Shown one piece after another: positions 42,405-52,699 of a stretch of DNA of 64,000 nucleotides; position 1 is the stretch's first letter; each line of letters begins with the position of its first letter. The translations under genes and the position numbers were made by a program. The notes below the pieces were generated by a model. It saw nothing but the letters and a program-made list of their open reading frames with translations, had not been told where the DNA came from and ran no database searches. The DNA comes from Lumbricus terrestris (lineage: Eukaryota; Annelida; Clitellata; Crassiclitellata; Lumbricidae): NCBI GenBank assembly GCA_949752735.1, contig OX457046.1, positions 38,615,649-38,679,648 of the forward strand, in the 5' to 3' direction.

Positions 42405-43862
42405 TGTCATGTCATGTCATGTCATTGCGCCGACGTCGCTTCGCGACGGTTGGCTGCATGATCGGACCAATGTACTCCAGCAAGTTCTGTCCTTTACTGT
42501 CCTCAATAGCGCCGCTCCCGATAGACAGGTCCACAACGTGATGTTATCGAACCAGCATATTCTAGGTCTACCGCGGCTACGAACACCCTCCACCAACCCC
42601 ATCATGACACTATTTTCAATATTGTCCGGCTGTCGCAGGATGTGGCCAAAGTATCGTAATTTCCGGGTTTTGACATGGCCTAACAACTCGCATTTTGTTC
42701 CTGCTAATTTGTAAACTCGTTCATTAGTCAACATTTCTGTCCATGAAATACGTAGTAATTTCCTAATGCATTTGTTTTCGAAAGCCTGTATAATTCTTTC
42801 CTCCTCCTTCTTTAGAGTCCACGTCTCACAACCGTATGTTGCTACTGGCCACACTAAGGCCCTCATCAGCCGTATTTTTGTCTTGGAGCTGATTGCCTTA
42901 TTCTTCCATACCTTTGTCAACTTAATCATGACTGATGTACCCATGGCTAACCTTGTTTTCACTTCTACATTACAGTCTGCATCTTTCGTTACTCTGCTTC
43001 CCAGATAGACAAAGGAGTCTACCTGCTTTAAACTACCACTGATCACTCTAATCTCCAATTCTGTGTCCGTATTTGTCATGACCTTCGTCTTTGCGGCATT
43101 AATCTTCATGCTATACTCGTTTGCAGACCTTTCAACCCTGTTCACCAATTCTTGTAGCTCCTCTGTGATGTAGTTAGTAATACAATATCATCTGCGTATC
43201 TTAGGTTGTTAATGGTTTTACCCCCGATTCTGAATCCACTGTTGAATCCCTGCAAGGCTTTCCTCATTACTTGTTCTGCTAGAATGTTAAAAAGACATGG
43301 TGAAAGGTTACACCCTTGTCGCACTCCTTTCTTAACTCTGAACCATGCTGACGTAAGTCCATCTGTCCTAATATTTGCGCGTTGTTTTTTGTAAAGTTTC
43401 TGCAGCAGCTGAACTATTTGAGGCGGGAAACCCATTTCTAACATAGTCAGCCAGAGTTTGTCGTGTTGTATCATGTCGAACGCTTTTGTGAAGTCAATGA
43501 AGCAGAAATATAGGGGTTGGTTCCTTTCTCTTGCTTTTTCCAGGATTATTCGGAGGTTTGCGATTTGGTCACGTGTTCCTCTTCTAGGTCTGAAGCCAGC
43601 TTGTTCCTGGGCGATCTCGCTTTCAAGTTTGGATTGTATCCGTTCTAGTATCACTCGTAATAGGATCTTGCTAGCATGAGAGACCAGTGCGATAGTACGG
43701 TAGTTTCCGCAATAAAGCGGGTCACCTTTCTTGAAAAGTGGGACGAAAGTTGACTGTGTCCACTCATCTGGCCACTCTCCGCTCCTCCACACCTCCGTGC
43801 ATATGTCATGTAGTTTGGTGACTTTGGTCAGCGTCATTTCCCCGCCGTACTTAAGCATTTCA
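42405..43862 (-). pseudogene. RTE-like retrotransposon, 5'-truncated
   Basis: Reverse transcriptase on the minus strand. The 238-residue first frame (43,858-43,142) starts inside RT and contains WTQSTFVPLFKKGDP, GNYRTIAL, KAFDMIQHDKLW, VRQGCNLSPCLFNIL and catalytic YADD (residues 221-224). A frameshift at about 43,145 joins it to a 243-residue frame (43,148-42,417) with MKINAAKTKVM, YGCETWTLKKEEER, FENKCIRKLLRISW, RYFGHILRQ and GVRSRGRPR. The 3' end is intact: a short (ATGAC)n tail at 42,404-42,425 follows the stop. Family A sequence flanks both sides, with AGCGCCTTTTG / AGCGGCTTTTA as a possible target duplication. Endonuclease missing by 5' truncation. One visible frameshift, so a recent insertion. 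Confidence 0.85.
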
Positions 43863-43925
43863 GCGGCTTTTAGACACCTTTAAATCTGGGCATCCATTGT
43901 TACATAATCACCGGACGAAACCGCT
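43863..43925. repeat. Dispersed repeat family A, copy 4, right part
   Basis: Continuation of the copy interrupted by the RTE element; contains the plus-facing promoter box. Confidence 0.65.
43873..43909 (+). promoter_or_regulatory. PSE/TATA candidate, weak TATA
   Basis: GACACCTTTAAATC at 43,873; TACATAATC at the TATA position (43,901). Confidence 0.45.
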
Positions 43926-44184
43926 AATTTAGTAGAAACATAAAAACAATCTACACTGTTACAGAACGGCAACGCTAGGAATTTAAAATGCTTTAAAAAT
44001 GCTTTTCAACAATTTTTGATCTGTCGTCACATCTTGTGCATGACAACTGTCGCAAAAAGTTTAACTTACATCGGATATCGTTTTCTCAAAATGCACGTTT
44101 AATAGACGTCATTGTCTGTATTAGTCTATGTATTTTAACAATGAATATCACTGACAGTATAATGTCGTATCTTCACTCAAATAA

Positions 44185-44242
44185 TTTTTTTCGAGGAAAA
44201 CGGCCTCTATTGTCATAAGCCCTTTTTTAATCTGGACCCAAC
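44185..44242 (+). ncRNA. N2 module, diverged
   Basis: Core ACGGCCTCTATTGTCATAAG followed by TAATCTGGACCCA. Arms no longer pair well. Confidence 0.3.
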
Positions 44243-44429
44243 CACTTGTGTTTAATAATAAGGTCACGTTTCGCTGCTCTACTATAGTGGACCATTAAAT
44301 ACGTTCATTAAACATTTCGCCATTGCGACCCAGAATTACTGTTGTAATTGCCAAATTGTAAAGTGGTCTGGAGTTGGGGTTGGGTTGGTGGCTGTATAGG
44401 GACACTGTTCATAGCACTGAACATTATTA

Positions 44430-44495
44430 GCGTTGCCCTTGTTTTTGCAGGTTTAGAACTGGCCCAATCAGAGATAGGCTAGTGGCGATGCTCAC
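44430..44495 (-). ncRNA. N1 module, U1
   Basis: Minus strand GGGCCAGTTCTAAACC and the drifted purine box. Downstream of the promoter at 44,692 with an N2-like GTCAACGGCTTTTGGAAC between them. Confidence 0.35.
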
Positions 44496-44656
44496 ATTTT
44501 GAACATAGCGATGGAGAGCGCTTTGACTAATCAGTGACGTGTCCTTAGTTCCAAAAGCCGTTGACATGGATTGAAAGCATTTTCATCAGTTGCTGTATAC
44601 AGTTGTATTTTCAGCATAACGACACTGCGCGATTGTACAAAGAAATAAGTCCATAT

Positions 44657-44692
44657 TATATATAGTAATGGCTTAAACGTTTTAAAGGTGCA
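44657..44692 (-). promoter_or_regulatory. PSE/TATA snRNA-type promoter candidate
   Basis: TGCACCTTTAAAAC at 44,692 (minus) and TATATATAAT from 44,664; spacing 28 bp. The U2 counterpart keeps GACACC. Confidence 0.6.
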
Positions 44693-44804
44693 TAAATAGA
44701 GCTGTTCAACATTCATTCATTCAAGAATTTAGATAGCGCTTCTTCAAGGGGACAGCACAGACCTCGCCAAACACACACCTCGGCCCGCAGGGTCGAAGTG
44801 TGTG

Positions 44805-44965
44805 TTTGGGGGTGGGGGTGGGGGAAAGGGATGGGGCAGGGGGGGTGGGAGAAGAAGTTTTTCTCGAAAACCAAAATTTCACGGTTGTCTTACCGGAAGA
44901 GGTCGGAGTGTGGTGGGGTGTCGTGGGGTGAGGAGGGTTGAGGGAGGGGGTGGGGATGGGGGAAG
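44805..44965 (+). repeat. G-rich tract
   Basis: Many runs of three to seven G (GTGGGGGTGGGGG, GCAGGGGGGGTGGGAG, GGGAGGGGGTGGGGATGGGG). Capable of G-quadruplex formation on the plus strand. Part of the block present only in U1. Confidence 0.8.
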
Positions 44966-44984
44966 AATTTCTCCCCGAAAATCA

Positions 44985-45145
44985 ACTACTCAGAAGCGCT
45001 CCCGACTCTAGCACGGCAAAAAGGACGAGTTTTGAGTTAAATAGAAAAATGTTTCAGTAATAACCACAGGAAGTAGACGTAGCTCCTGTGGGAACCAATT
45101 CCAGACAACTGGGCCGAACACATATTGTAATATTAGTATTTTCAA
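44985..45145 (-). pseudogene. CR1-like LINE 3' end
   Basis: Minus strand VFGPVVWNWFPQELRLL then TETFFYLTQNSSFL, followed by the shared SINE/LINE tail (CTCAGAAGCGCTCCCGACTC at 44,989-45,008 on plus). Confidence 0.6.
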
Positions 45146-45169
45146 TTTAAATATTAATAATTTGCAATA

Positions 45170-45222
45170 TTGAACAATCCGGTTGACAGCTGGCAACCAA
45201 TTACAGAATACAGTTATGCATT
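45170..45222 (-). repeat. Short hairpin repeat N3, U1
   Basis: TTGAACAATCCGGTTGACAG; relative of 15,255. Confidence 0.5.
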
Positions 45223-45249
45223 TGTAGCAGAACAGACGGTCTGCATTAT

Positions 45250-45327
45250 GAAGACGCTGTACGATAAAAGAAATCACTAGCGTCGCCCCCCTCCTTCATC
45301 CAAATTTTGGACTGGCACTACCGATAT
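45250..45327 (-). ncRNA. N1 module, U1, paired stem
   Basis: Minus strand GTAGTGCCAGTCCAAAAT, GAAGGAGGGGGGC, GACGCT, AGTGATTTCTTTTATCGTAC, AGCGTC. GACGCT / AGCGTC pair perfectly. Starts about 25 bp after the start predicted from the promoter at 45,409, as for the 60,676 unit. Confidence 0.5.
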
Positions 45328-45373
45328 GCTTGAAGATGATCTGGACATGAAGCTGACGAGTTATGAATTGCGC

Positions 45374-45409
45374 TATATAATTATTTTATGTTATACATGC
45401 AAAGGTGTG
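45374..45409 (-). promoter_or_regulatory. PSE/TATA snRNA-type promoter candidate
   Basis: CACACCTTTGCAT at 45,409 (minus) and TATATAGCG from 45,379; spacing 30 bp. Divergent from the next box, with about 180 bp between them. Confidence 0.6.
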
Positions 45410-45587
45410 TCACAGTGGCCGACTGCTGATGGTTATAGGTTGTGATTTAATCAAAATATTAAATAGGTAGAAAAGATATCGCAAAATAATAAATAATTAT
45501 CAGCAATTCTTTGTAAAACTCGGAATCGCCCTGATTGACCAATTTTCCGCCTTTGGTTATTCTTGACAGGATTTTTATGTTGCGCTA

Positions 45588-45624
45588 AACACCTCATTCT
45601 TTTGTCAACGGTCATTTATATATT
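45588..45624 (+). promoter_or_regulatory. PSE/TATA snRNA-type promoter candidate
   Basis: AACACCTCATTCT at 45,588 and TATATATT at 45,617; spacing 29 bp. Confidence 0.65.
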
Positions 45625-46356
45625 GCTCTAGCCGCACGTAGTTGACTTTGTATAGAATACGGGCAGCCTTCTCTTCTGCTGCCACATCTGAAAAGCCATT
45701 TAGTAATGGCGCCATATTAATTTATGCATATTCGCTCAATTATAATTTATATGATCGATTGATTAATTGATCGATTGATTGATTGATGTGACATAATACA
45801 ATAATTATTATAGTCATCGATACAATGAGTTGCCGTTAGTCCGTCCTAGTCAATGCGAAAAAAACAATAGTCATGCTCATAAAATTATAACGACTATTAT
45901 ATTGGGGAAAGCTTAGATCTATGAATAATGGTAGAGTCACATCGGTCACAATTTTGGCAGAAGTTTCAAGGGCTAAGAAGAGAAAAAGATAAGTCCTTTA
46001 AACTATTATAGACTGCGAGGTACACACGGTGGCTAAGCTGCGTTGGCAACTTCATTTGGCTAGTTTTTAGTATCGGCAATTTTCCAGTCGCTCCCTTCTA
46101 TAGCGTACGGTCTACGCAATGGACTATGGCCACATGGGTTAAACGACATTTCAAGTATGGCTGAAGCCTGAAAGGGTCGCTCTACTCACTTTTAGAGGTC
46201 TACGACTGGCATCACCAGACGGTGTCTGGACTTGCGCTATGCATCACATGCAATGCGACGTCAATAATTGATGATTGTTTGTTTTGTTGTTGTATAAGAT
46301 GAACTTCTTTGTATTGTTCAAAATTTAATTTTACTGATATCGTAAAGCTCCGCTAA

Positions 46357-46392
46357 GACACCTTTTAATAGTATTTTTTGTATGTTATAAAT
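46357..46392 (+). promoter_or_regulatory. PSE/TATA snRNA-type promoter candidate
   Basis: GACACCTTTTAAT at 46,357 and TATAAAT at 46,386; spacing 29 bp. Confidence 0.65.
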
Positions 46393-46689
46393 CTAGTTGC
46401 TGCCAATTCGTCGTTCGATCGTAAACAAGTCATTAGAATATCCATTGTTGTCCGATGCCACAATAAATATTCTAAATTACAGGCAAATTCGAATATTATG
46501 GTAAAATTTAAGTTGGTTGAGTCGAAGAACCGCGGTTCGAACAAAATGGTTACGTCATAACTATTATATCGTATTGTATTTCACTGCTTTGTATTCTACT
46601 GTATTGTATTATAACTAGGTTCTTTATGAGACGCAGGTGAGGAAAAAATGTCAGGCAATATTCAGCAATAGAATATTCAATCATTCATT

Positions 46690-46790
46690 CCAAAAACTTA
46701 TATAGCGCCCCTTCAAGAAGTCTACTCAGAGGCGTTCCCAGTCCAGCCACAGCTGAAAAAGATAGGTCCTGAGCAACTGGTAGAAAGCAT
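46690..46790 (-). repeat. LINE/SINE 3'-end fragment, U1
   Basis: TATATAGCGCCCCTTCAAG, CTCAGAGGCGTTCCCAGTC and downstream text; repeated at 50,652-50,752 in U2. Confidence 0.65.
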
Positions 46791-46794
46791 GGAC

Positions 46795-46998
46795 GCGTGG
46801 GTGTTGTTGTGGCGTCGTTGCCTTGAAGCCGGAAGGTTCGAGGTTCGAATCCACCTCGCCGCGTAAGGACCTTGGGCAAGTCCTTCACTCACAATTGCTC
46901 AGCGCTTCGGCGTGAAACTCCGATGCAGTGTCCGCTCTGCATTCGGGAGCTCTTCTGAGTAGTGAGAGCTTGAAGGGGCGCTATAGCAAGTGCACATA
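46795..46998 (+). repeat. tRNA-derived SINE, family S1, U1
   Basis: GGTTCGAATCCACCTCGCC B box, CCTTGGGCAAGTCCTTCAC, CAATTGCTCAGCGCTTCGG, CTTGAAGGGGCGCTATAGC tail. The A-box region has decayed. Confidence 0.8.
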
Positions 46999-47004
46999 CA
47001 AACA

Positions 47005-47380
47005 CACACAAAAACAAAAAATATCCCGAGGTAGTAAGAGTAGTGCAAGGAGGAGCCCATTCTATGTGGACAGGCCAACAACCGAGAAGGATCGGCACTG
47101 TCTGGTAGCAGAGCGGGTTCGAGGGACCAGCAGCTCCCCATTGGCCGAAGAGCGTAAAGTTCTACGGGAGGCTACGACAGAGATCAGATAAGTAGGAAGG
47201 AGCACTACCAATTAAGAACCGCCAAACAAGTGCTGCTATCCTGTACGAGATGCGCTGCGAGGCTGGAAGCCAGTGCAGAACATCACGCATGTAGGCAGAA
47301 ATTGGCCAATATTGGGGTATGACCATTGACCAATAAGCCGAGCAGCAGAGCGCATGACCCGGTCAAGACGCCCTATGTTG
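47005..47380 (-). pseudogene. CR1-like LINE ORF2 C-terminus, U1
   Basis: Minus strand, across frames: DRVMRSAARLIG, a LHWLPASQRISYRIA-type segment (clearer in U2), YLSELCRSL-like text, GELLVPRTRSATRQCRSFSV and VGLSTWNGLLLALL. HWLP-x-x-x-RI-x-Y and LWN/TWN-type endings are diagnostic of the CR1 group. Broken frames. Confidence 0.7.
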
Positions 47381-47520
47381 ACCACCACAGCTAGTTATTC
47401 ATAATTTTAATTGATGCGCTGTACAATTGTACAGAATGACAAATTCTCAGCATCTGATTATTCTCAACATGAAGAATCGTCTTCATCATAAATTGTTAAA
47501 ATGATTTTCATGTTGCGATA

Positions 47521-47558
47521 TACACCTGATTATTTGTGCTAATAATTGTTTATAAATA
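47521..47558 (+). promoter_or_regulatory. PSE/TATA snRNA-type promoter candidate
   Basis: TACACCTGATTAT at 47,521 and TATAAATA at 47,551; spacing 30 bp. Downstream, CCAGTAGTCGTAGA and TCTATTTTGCGACTACATTGG could form a bulged hairpin (47,560-47,625). Confidence 0.6.
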
Positions 47559-47771
47559 CCAGTAGTCGTAGACAAATCACTTAACTGACGTAATTTTCGC
47601 CATCTATTTTGCGACTACATTGGTTCATGACGTACAGAACTGTGATTCCAATATTAACAATTTTGGACTCCAAGAGACCCGATAGCAAAAATGAACACCC
47701 CTGGAGTAGGTTCTGCGGGTGGCTTCTCGTTTGATTGGCAGTATCCCTAGGCTTGGCCACATCCCCGCCCA

Positions 47772-47775
47772 CATG

Positions 47776-47827
<52 letters not shown>

Positions 47828-48210
47828 CACACTGTAAGAAAGACAGGCAGGCAGACAGGCAGTAACAGAGGCAGGTATGCAGACAGATAGACAGGCAGGC
47901 AGGCAGGCAGGCACACTGTAAGAAAGGCAGGCAGGCAGACAGGCAGTAACAGAAGCAGGTATGCAGACAGATAGACAGGCTGGCAGGCAGGCAGGCAGGC
48001 AGGCACACTGTAAGAAAGGCAGGCAGGCAGACAGGCAGTAACAGAGGCAGGTATGCAGACAGATAGACAGGCGGGCAGGCAGGCAGGCAGGCAGGCAGGC
48101 ACACTGTAAGAAAGGCAGGCAGGCAGACAGGCAGTAACAGAGGCAGGTATGCAGACAGATAGACAGGCAGCCAGGCAGGTAGGCAGGTAGGCAGGCAGAG
48201 CAGAAATCTG
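47772..48210. repeat. (CAGG)n / (CAGA)n array, U1
   Basis: CAGG block followed by a higher-order repeat of about 110 bp, repeated four times (CACTGTAAGAAAGGCAGG, CAGTAACAGAGGCAGG, CAGACAGATAGACAGG). The open frames here are artefacts. Confidence 0.95.
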
Positions 48211-48754
48211 TTTATTGCAATTGGCCATTGATTGTATTGCATGATTATAAATCGCTCATCACTCAGCAAAAGCCTCTGAGAAGCGCATCCATTGCGACTG
48301 ACTCCGAGAGAACAGGTAGAACTTGAGGCGAGAGAAAGACTAATGTTGATCAGGCATTAGAGATATATGAAAAACAAGTTGGCTTAGTTTTTTTTACTCA
48401 CGGTGTATTTTGGCCTTCCTTGGCTCTTTATCTTTTTTCCCTACATGTATATCTACAGTTATTCACAGATATTTGCAATTACTTACAGTTTCAAGACATT
48501 TCTATATTTACCTAACGATTTCCCAAATAATGGGTATGTGCTATCACATAAAATGCTTCGGTTTCATTAAATATAACGATGCCCCAGAATCGCATTCACA
48601 AAGGTCTTGTTTCGATCCACTAGTGGCCAATTGTACACGTTCATTAAACATTTCGCCATCGCGAACCAGAATTATTGCTGTAATTGCCAAATTGTAAAGT
48701 GTTTGGGGTTGGGTTAGCAGCAGCATCATGGGCACTGTTCATAATATGGAACAT

Positions 48755-48835
48755 TATTAGCGTTGCACTTATTTTTGCACGTTTAGAACTGGCGATATAA
48801 GAGATAGAGTATATATCTATAGTGGCGAAGTTCAC
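48755..48835 (-). ncRNA. N1 module, U2
   Basis: Counterpart of 44,430-44,495, equally diverged. Confidence 0.3.
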
Positions 48836-49031
48836 ATTCTGAAGGTATCGATGGAAGGCGCGTTGGCTAATCAGTGACGTATCCTTAGTTCCACGACATC
48901 TTATTTTTACTTACCACCTCAGAAGCCGTTGACATGGACTGCAGGCATTTTCATCAGTTGCAGAAGTTGTGTTTTCAGCATAACGGGACTGCGAGATTAG
49001 AAGGACATCGGCAAACAAGTGATGTGATCGC

Positions 49032-49066
49032 ATATATAGCTTTGGTTTCCGCGTTTTAAAGGTGTC
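49032..49066 (-). promoter_or_regulatory. PSE/TATA snRNA-type promoter candidate
   Basis: GACACCTTTAAAAC at 49,066 (minus) and TATATATG from 49,038; spacing 28 bp. Flank GCTCTATTTA is typical. Confidence 0.65.
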
Positions 49067-49141
49067 TAAATAGAGCTATTCAGCATAAAAATTATTGTAA
49101 TAGTAGTAGTTTCAATTTATATATTAATAATTTCCAATATT

Positions 49142-49190
49142 GAACAATCCGGTTGACAGACCGAAACCGATTACAATGTAAAGTTATGCA
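49142..49190 (-). repeat. Short hairpin repeat N3, U2
   Basis: GAACAATCCGGTTGACAGAC; counterpart of 45,170. Confidence 0.5.
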
Positions 49191-49204
49191 TTTATTGTAA
49201 CCGA

Positions 49205-49278
49205 AGACGACGTACGATAAAAGAGATCACTAGCGTCGCCCTCCTCATTCATCCAGATTTGGGACTGGCACTACCGAT
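49205..49278 (-). ncRNA. N1 module, U2, paired stem
   Basis: Counterpart of 45,250-45,327. Arms GGCGACG / CGTCGTC pair with one G-U; the sequence differs from U1 on the right arm, yet pairing is kept by a shift of register. Confidence 0.5.
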
Positions 49279-49326
49279 ATGCTTGAAGATGCTTTGGACA
49301 TGAAGCTGACCAACTATGAATTGCGC

Positions 49327-49362
49327 TATATAATTATTTTATGTTATACATGTAAAGGTGTG
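49327..49362 (-). promoter_or_regulatory. PSE/TATA snRNA-type promoter candidate
   Basis: CACACCTTTACAT at 49,362 (minus) and TATATAGCG from 49,332; spacing 30 bp. Confidence 0.6.
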
Positions 49363-49540
49363 TCACAGTGGCCGACTGCTGATGGTTATAGGTTGTGATT
49401 TATTCAAAATATTAAATAGGTAGAAAAGATATCGCAAAATAATAAATAATTATCAGCAATTCTTTGTAAAACTCGGAATCGCCCTGATTGACCAATTTTC
49501 CGCCTTTGGTTATTCTTGACAGGATTTTTATGTTGCGCTA

Positions 49541-49578
49541 AACACCTCATTATTTTTGTCAACGGTCATTTATATATT
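49541..49578 (+). promoter_or_regulatory. PSE/TATA snRNA-type promoter candidate
   Basis: AACACCTCATTAT at 49,541 and TATATATT at 49,571; spacing 30 bp. Confidence 0.65.
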
Positions 49579-50310
49579 GCTCTAGCCGCACGTAGTTGGC
49601 TTTGTATAGAATACGAACCGCCTTCTCTTCTGCTGCCACATCTGAAAAGCCATTTAGTAATGGCGCTATATCAATTTATGCATATTCGCTCAATTATAAT
49701 TTATATGATTGATCGATTAATTGATCGATTGATTGATGTGGCCTAATACAATTATTATTATAGTCATCGATACAATGAGTTGCCGTCAGTCCGTCCTAGT
49801 CAATGCGAAAAAAGCAATAGTCATGTTCATAAAATTATAACGACTATTATATTGGGGAACACTTAGATCTATCAATAATGGTAGAGTCACATCGGCCACA
49901 ATATTGGCAGAAGTTTCAAGTGATAAGAAGAGAAAAAGATAAGTCCTTAAAACTATAGACAGAGCTGTACACGGTGGCCATGCAGCGCTGCCAACTTCGT
50001 TTGCTTAGTATACCGGCAATTTTTCAGTCGCCTCCTTCTATAGCGTACGGTCTACACAATGGACTATGATGGCCACGTGGGTTAAATGACATTTCAATTA
50101 TGGCTGAAGCCTGAGATTGTCGTCAGCGTCACCTCCTCATTTTTAGAGGCGCACGACTGGCACCACCAGACAGATGGCGTCTGAGCTTAAGTTATGCATC
50201 ACAATGCGACGTCAATAATTGATGACTGTATGATGTATTTAGTAGAAGATGAACTTCTTTACACTGTTTTTGAAAAATTGAGTTTTACTGATATCGTAAA
50301 GTTCCGCCAA

Positions 50311-50346
50311 GACACCTTTTAATAGTATTTTTTGTATTTTATAAAT
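50311..50346 (+). promoter_or_regulatory. PSE/TATA snRNA-type promoter candidate
   Basis: GACACCTTTTAAT at 50,311 and TATAAAT at 50,340; spacing 29 bp. Confidence 0.65.
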
Positions 50347-50754
50347 TTATTTGCTGCCAATCTGTCGTTCGATTCCGTACGTGCCCAAGATTATCTCGTG
50401 TTGTCCGATGCCACAATAGATATTATAAATTACACGCAAATTCGAATGTTATGGTAAAATTTAGAAGTTGGCTGAGTCTCGAAGAACCACGGTTCGAACT
50501 AAATGGTTACGCCATAACTATTATATCGTATTGTATTTCACTGCTTTGTATTCTATAATTGCATTGTATATAATGGCTAGATTCTTTATGAGACGCAGGT
50601 GAGGAAAACATGTCAGGCACTATTCAGCAATAGAATATTCATTCATTCATTCCAAAAACATATATAGCGCCCCTTCAAGAAGTCTACTCAGAGGCGTTCC
50701 CAGTCCAGCCACAGCTGAAAAAGATAGGTCCTGAGCAACTGGTAGAAATCATGG

Positions 50755-50960
50755 ACGCGGGGGTGTAGTGATGGCGTCGCTGCCTTGAAGCCGGAAGGTT
50801 CGAGGTTCGAATCCACCTCGCCGCGTAAGGACCTTGGGCAAGTCCTTCACTCACAATTGCTCAGCGCTTCGGCGTGAAACTCCGATGCAGTGTCCGCTCT
50901 GCATTCGGGAGCTCTTCTGAGTAGTGAGAGCTTGAAGGGGCGCTATAGCAAGTGCACATA
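50755..50960 (+). repeat. tRNA-derived SINE, family S1, U2
   Basis: Same insertion as 46,795-46,998, carried by the segmental duplication. Confidence 0.8.
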
Positions 50961-50969
50961 CAAACACAC

Positions 50970-51345
50970 ACAAAAACAAAAAATATCCCGAGGTAGTAAG
51001 AGTAGTGCAAGGAGGAGCCCATTCTATGTGGACAGGCCAACAACCGAGAAGGATCGGCACTGTCTGGTAGCAGAGCGGGTTCGAGGGACCAGCAGCTCCC
51101 CATTGGCCGAAGAGCGTAAAGTTCTACGGGAGGCTACGACAGAGCTCAGATAAGTAGGAAAGAGCACTACCAATTAAGGACCGCCAAGCAAGTGCTGCTA
51201 TCCTGTACGAGATGCGCTGCGAGGCTGGAAGCCAGTGCAGAACATCACGCATGTAGGCAGAAATTGGCAAATATTGGGGTATGACCAATAAGCCGTGCAG
51301 CAGAGCGCATGACCCGGTCAAGACGCCCTATGTTGACCACCACAG
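50970..51345 (-). pseudogene. CR1-like LINE ORF2 C-terminus, U2
   Basis: Counterpart of 47,005-47,380. Here RDVLHWLPASQRISYRIA and YLSELCRSLP are in one open frame. Confidence 0.7.
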
Positions 51346-51480
51346 CTAGTTATTCATAATTTTAATTGATGCGCTGTACGATTGTACAGAATGACAAATT
51401 CTCAGCATCTGATGATTCTTAACATGAAGAATCGTTTTCATCATAAATTGTTAACATGATTTTCATGTTGCACTAATTAA

Positions 51481-51518
51481 AACACCTGATTATATGTGCT
51501 AATAATTGTTTATAAATA
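51481..51518 (+). promoter_or_regulatory. PSE/TATA snRNA-type promoter candidate
   Basis: AACACCTGATTAT at 51,481 and TATAAATA at 51,511; spacing 30 bp. The downstream hairpin text is the same as in U1. Confidence 0.65.
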
Positions 51519-51728
51519 CCAGTAGTCGTAGACAAATCACTTAACTGACGTAATTTTCGCCATCTATTTTGCGACTACATTGGTTCATGACGTACAGAAC
51601 TGTGATTCCAATATTTTGGACTCCAAGGGACCCGATTTCAAAAATGAACACCCCTGGAGAAGGTTCTGCGGGTGGCTTCTCGTTTGATTGGCAGTATCCA
51701 TAGGCTTGGCCACATCCCCGCCCAAATG

Positions 51729-51795
<67 letters not shown>

Positions 51796-51945
51796 ACAGG
51801 CAGGCAGGCACACTGTAAGAAAGGCAGGCAGGCAGACAGGCAGTAAAAGAGGCAGGTATGCAGACAAATAGACAGACAGCCAGGCAGGTATGCAGACAGA
51901 TAGACAGACAGCCCGGCAGGTAGGCAGGCAGACGGGCAGAGCAGA
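51729..51945. repeat. (CAGG)n / (CAGA)n array, U2
   Basis: Shorter version of the U1 array with about one higher-order unit. Confidence 0.95.
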
Positions 51946-52563
51946 AATCTGTTTATTGTAAATGGCCATTGATTGTATTGCGTGATTATAAATCGCTCAT
52001 CACTCATCAAAAGCCTTTGAGAAGCGCATCCATTGCGACTGACTGCGAGAGAACAGGCAGGAATTGAGCCGAAAGAAAGACTAATGTTGAGAACAGCGAA
52101 GCGATCTGATGGTGATGGAATAAGTCTATCCATAGGGAGGGAGCTATGTGGCAAAGCTTCTTAATTGAATCATGGCTGCACGCCGTGATGCGTGGGATGG
52201 CAAAGCGGTCAAGTTGATCAGCAAGGTGGCAGATCTGGGACGAGGTGTATGAAATCACAAAGACAATTCGAAGCAAGACAATTCCCGGCCCAGACGACAC
52301 CCGCAGTAGTAGCTGTCCCGCTGCCTCTAATCCTATGGTAACTCGACCCGGACCACTTTCGGACTATGCTTACGGACAGTCATTGACTCGACGCAGCGCT
52401 CGTGAATAAGCTGGTGCCATGCGCTTTACTTTTGTGTAGTGTTTTAGAATTTTGGAGATTACGATTACGAAGACAAACTTGAGACTACCGGAGCAAAACA
52501 AGAACTTTGAAGTGTATTATGGCGAATAAAGGGAGCGATACAATTCAATGATCATTTAATGAA

Positions 52564-52598
52564 TTATATAAACTGGAGGAATTCGTTTTAAAGGTGTT
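52564..52598 (-). promoter_or_regulatory. PSE/TATA snRNA-type promoter candidate
   Basis: AACACCTTTAAAAC at 52,598 (minus) and TATATAATT from 52,570; spacing 28 bp. Confidence 0.65.
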
Positions 52599-52699
52599 GA
52601 ACATTTTTCTTGCAGTTCTACCATTAGTACGACTACGTCGGCAATGTCCCATTGGGCAATTCGACGATGCATGTGTAATATTTTAATTCAATGCTTTAT

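Larger units (their letters stand above)
44275..48350 (+). repeat. Tandem segment U1
   Basis: First of four head-to-tail copies. Matches U2 nearly throughout, from GTTCATTAAACATTTCGCCA on the left to GAAAGACTAATGTTGA on the right. It has an extra block of about 400 bp (44,711-45,120) that U2 lacks. Contains five promoter boxes, two N1 modules, a SINE, a LINE fragment and a (CAGR)n array. Confidence 0.9.
48615..52092 (+). repeat. Tandem segment U2
   Basis: Second copy; the highest identity is with U1. Lacks the 400-bp block of U1; its (CAGG)n array is shorter. Confidence 0.9.

Noticed and set aside
46840..46870. tRNA genes at GGTTCGAATCC B boxes
   Set aside because: All belong to SINE S1 copies; acceptor and anticodon stems do not form. 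S2 heads and 58,300-58,400 were rejected for the same reason.
47581..48269. Leu/Cys/Pro-rich frames of over 200 residues
   Set aside because: Products of the (CAGG)n array and its higher-order repeat; the same in U2 (51,541-52,154), U3/U4 arrays and the (GGAC)n tract at 55,513-55,878.
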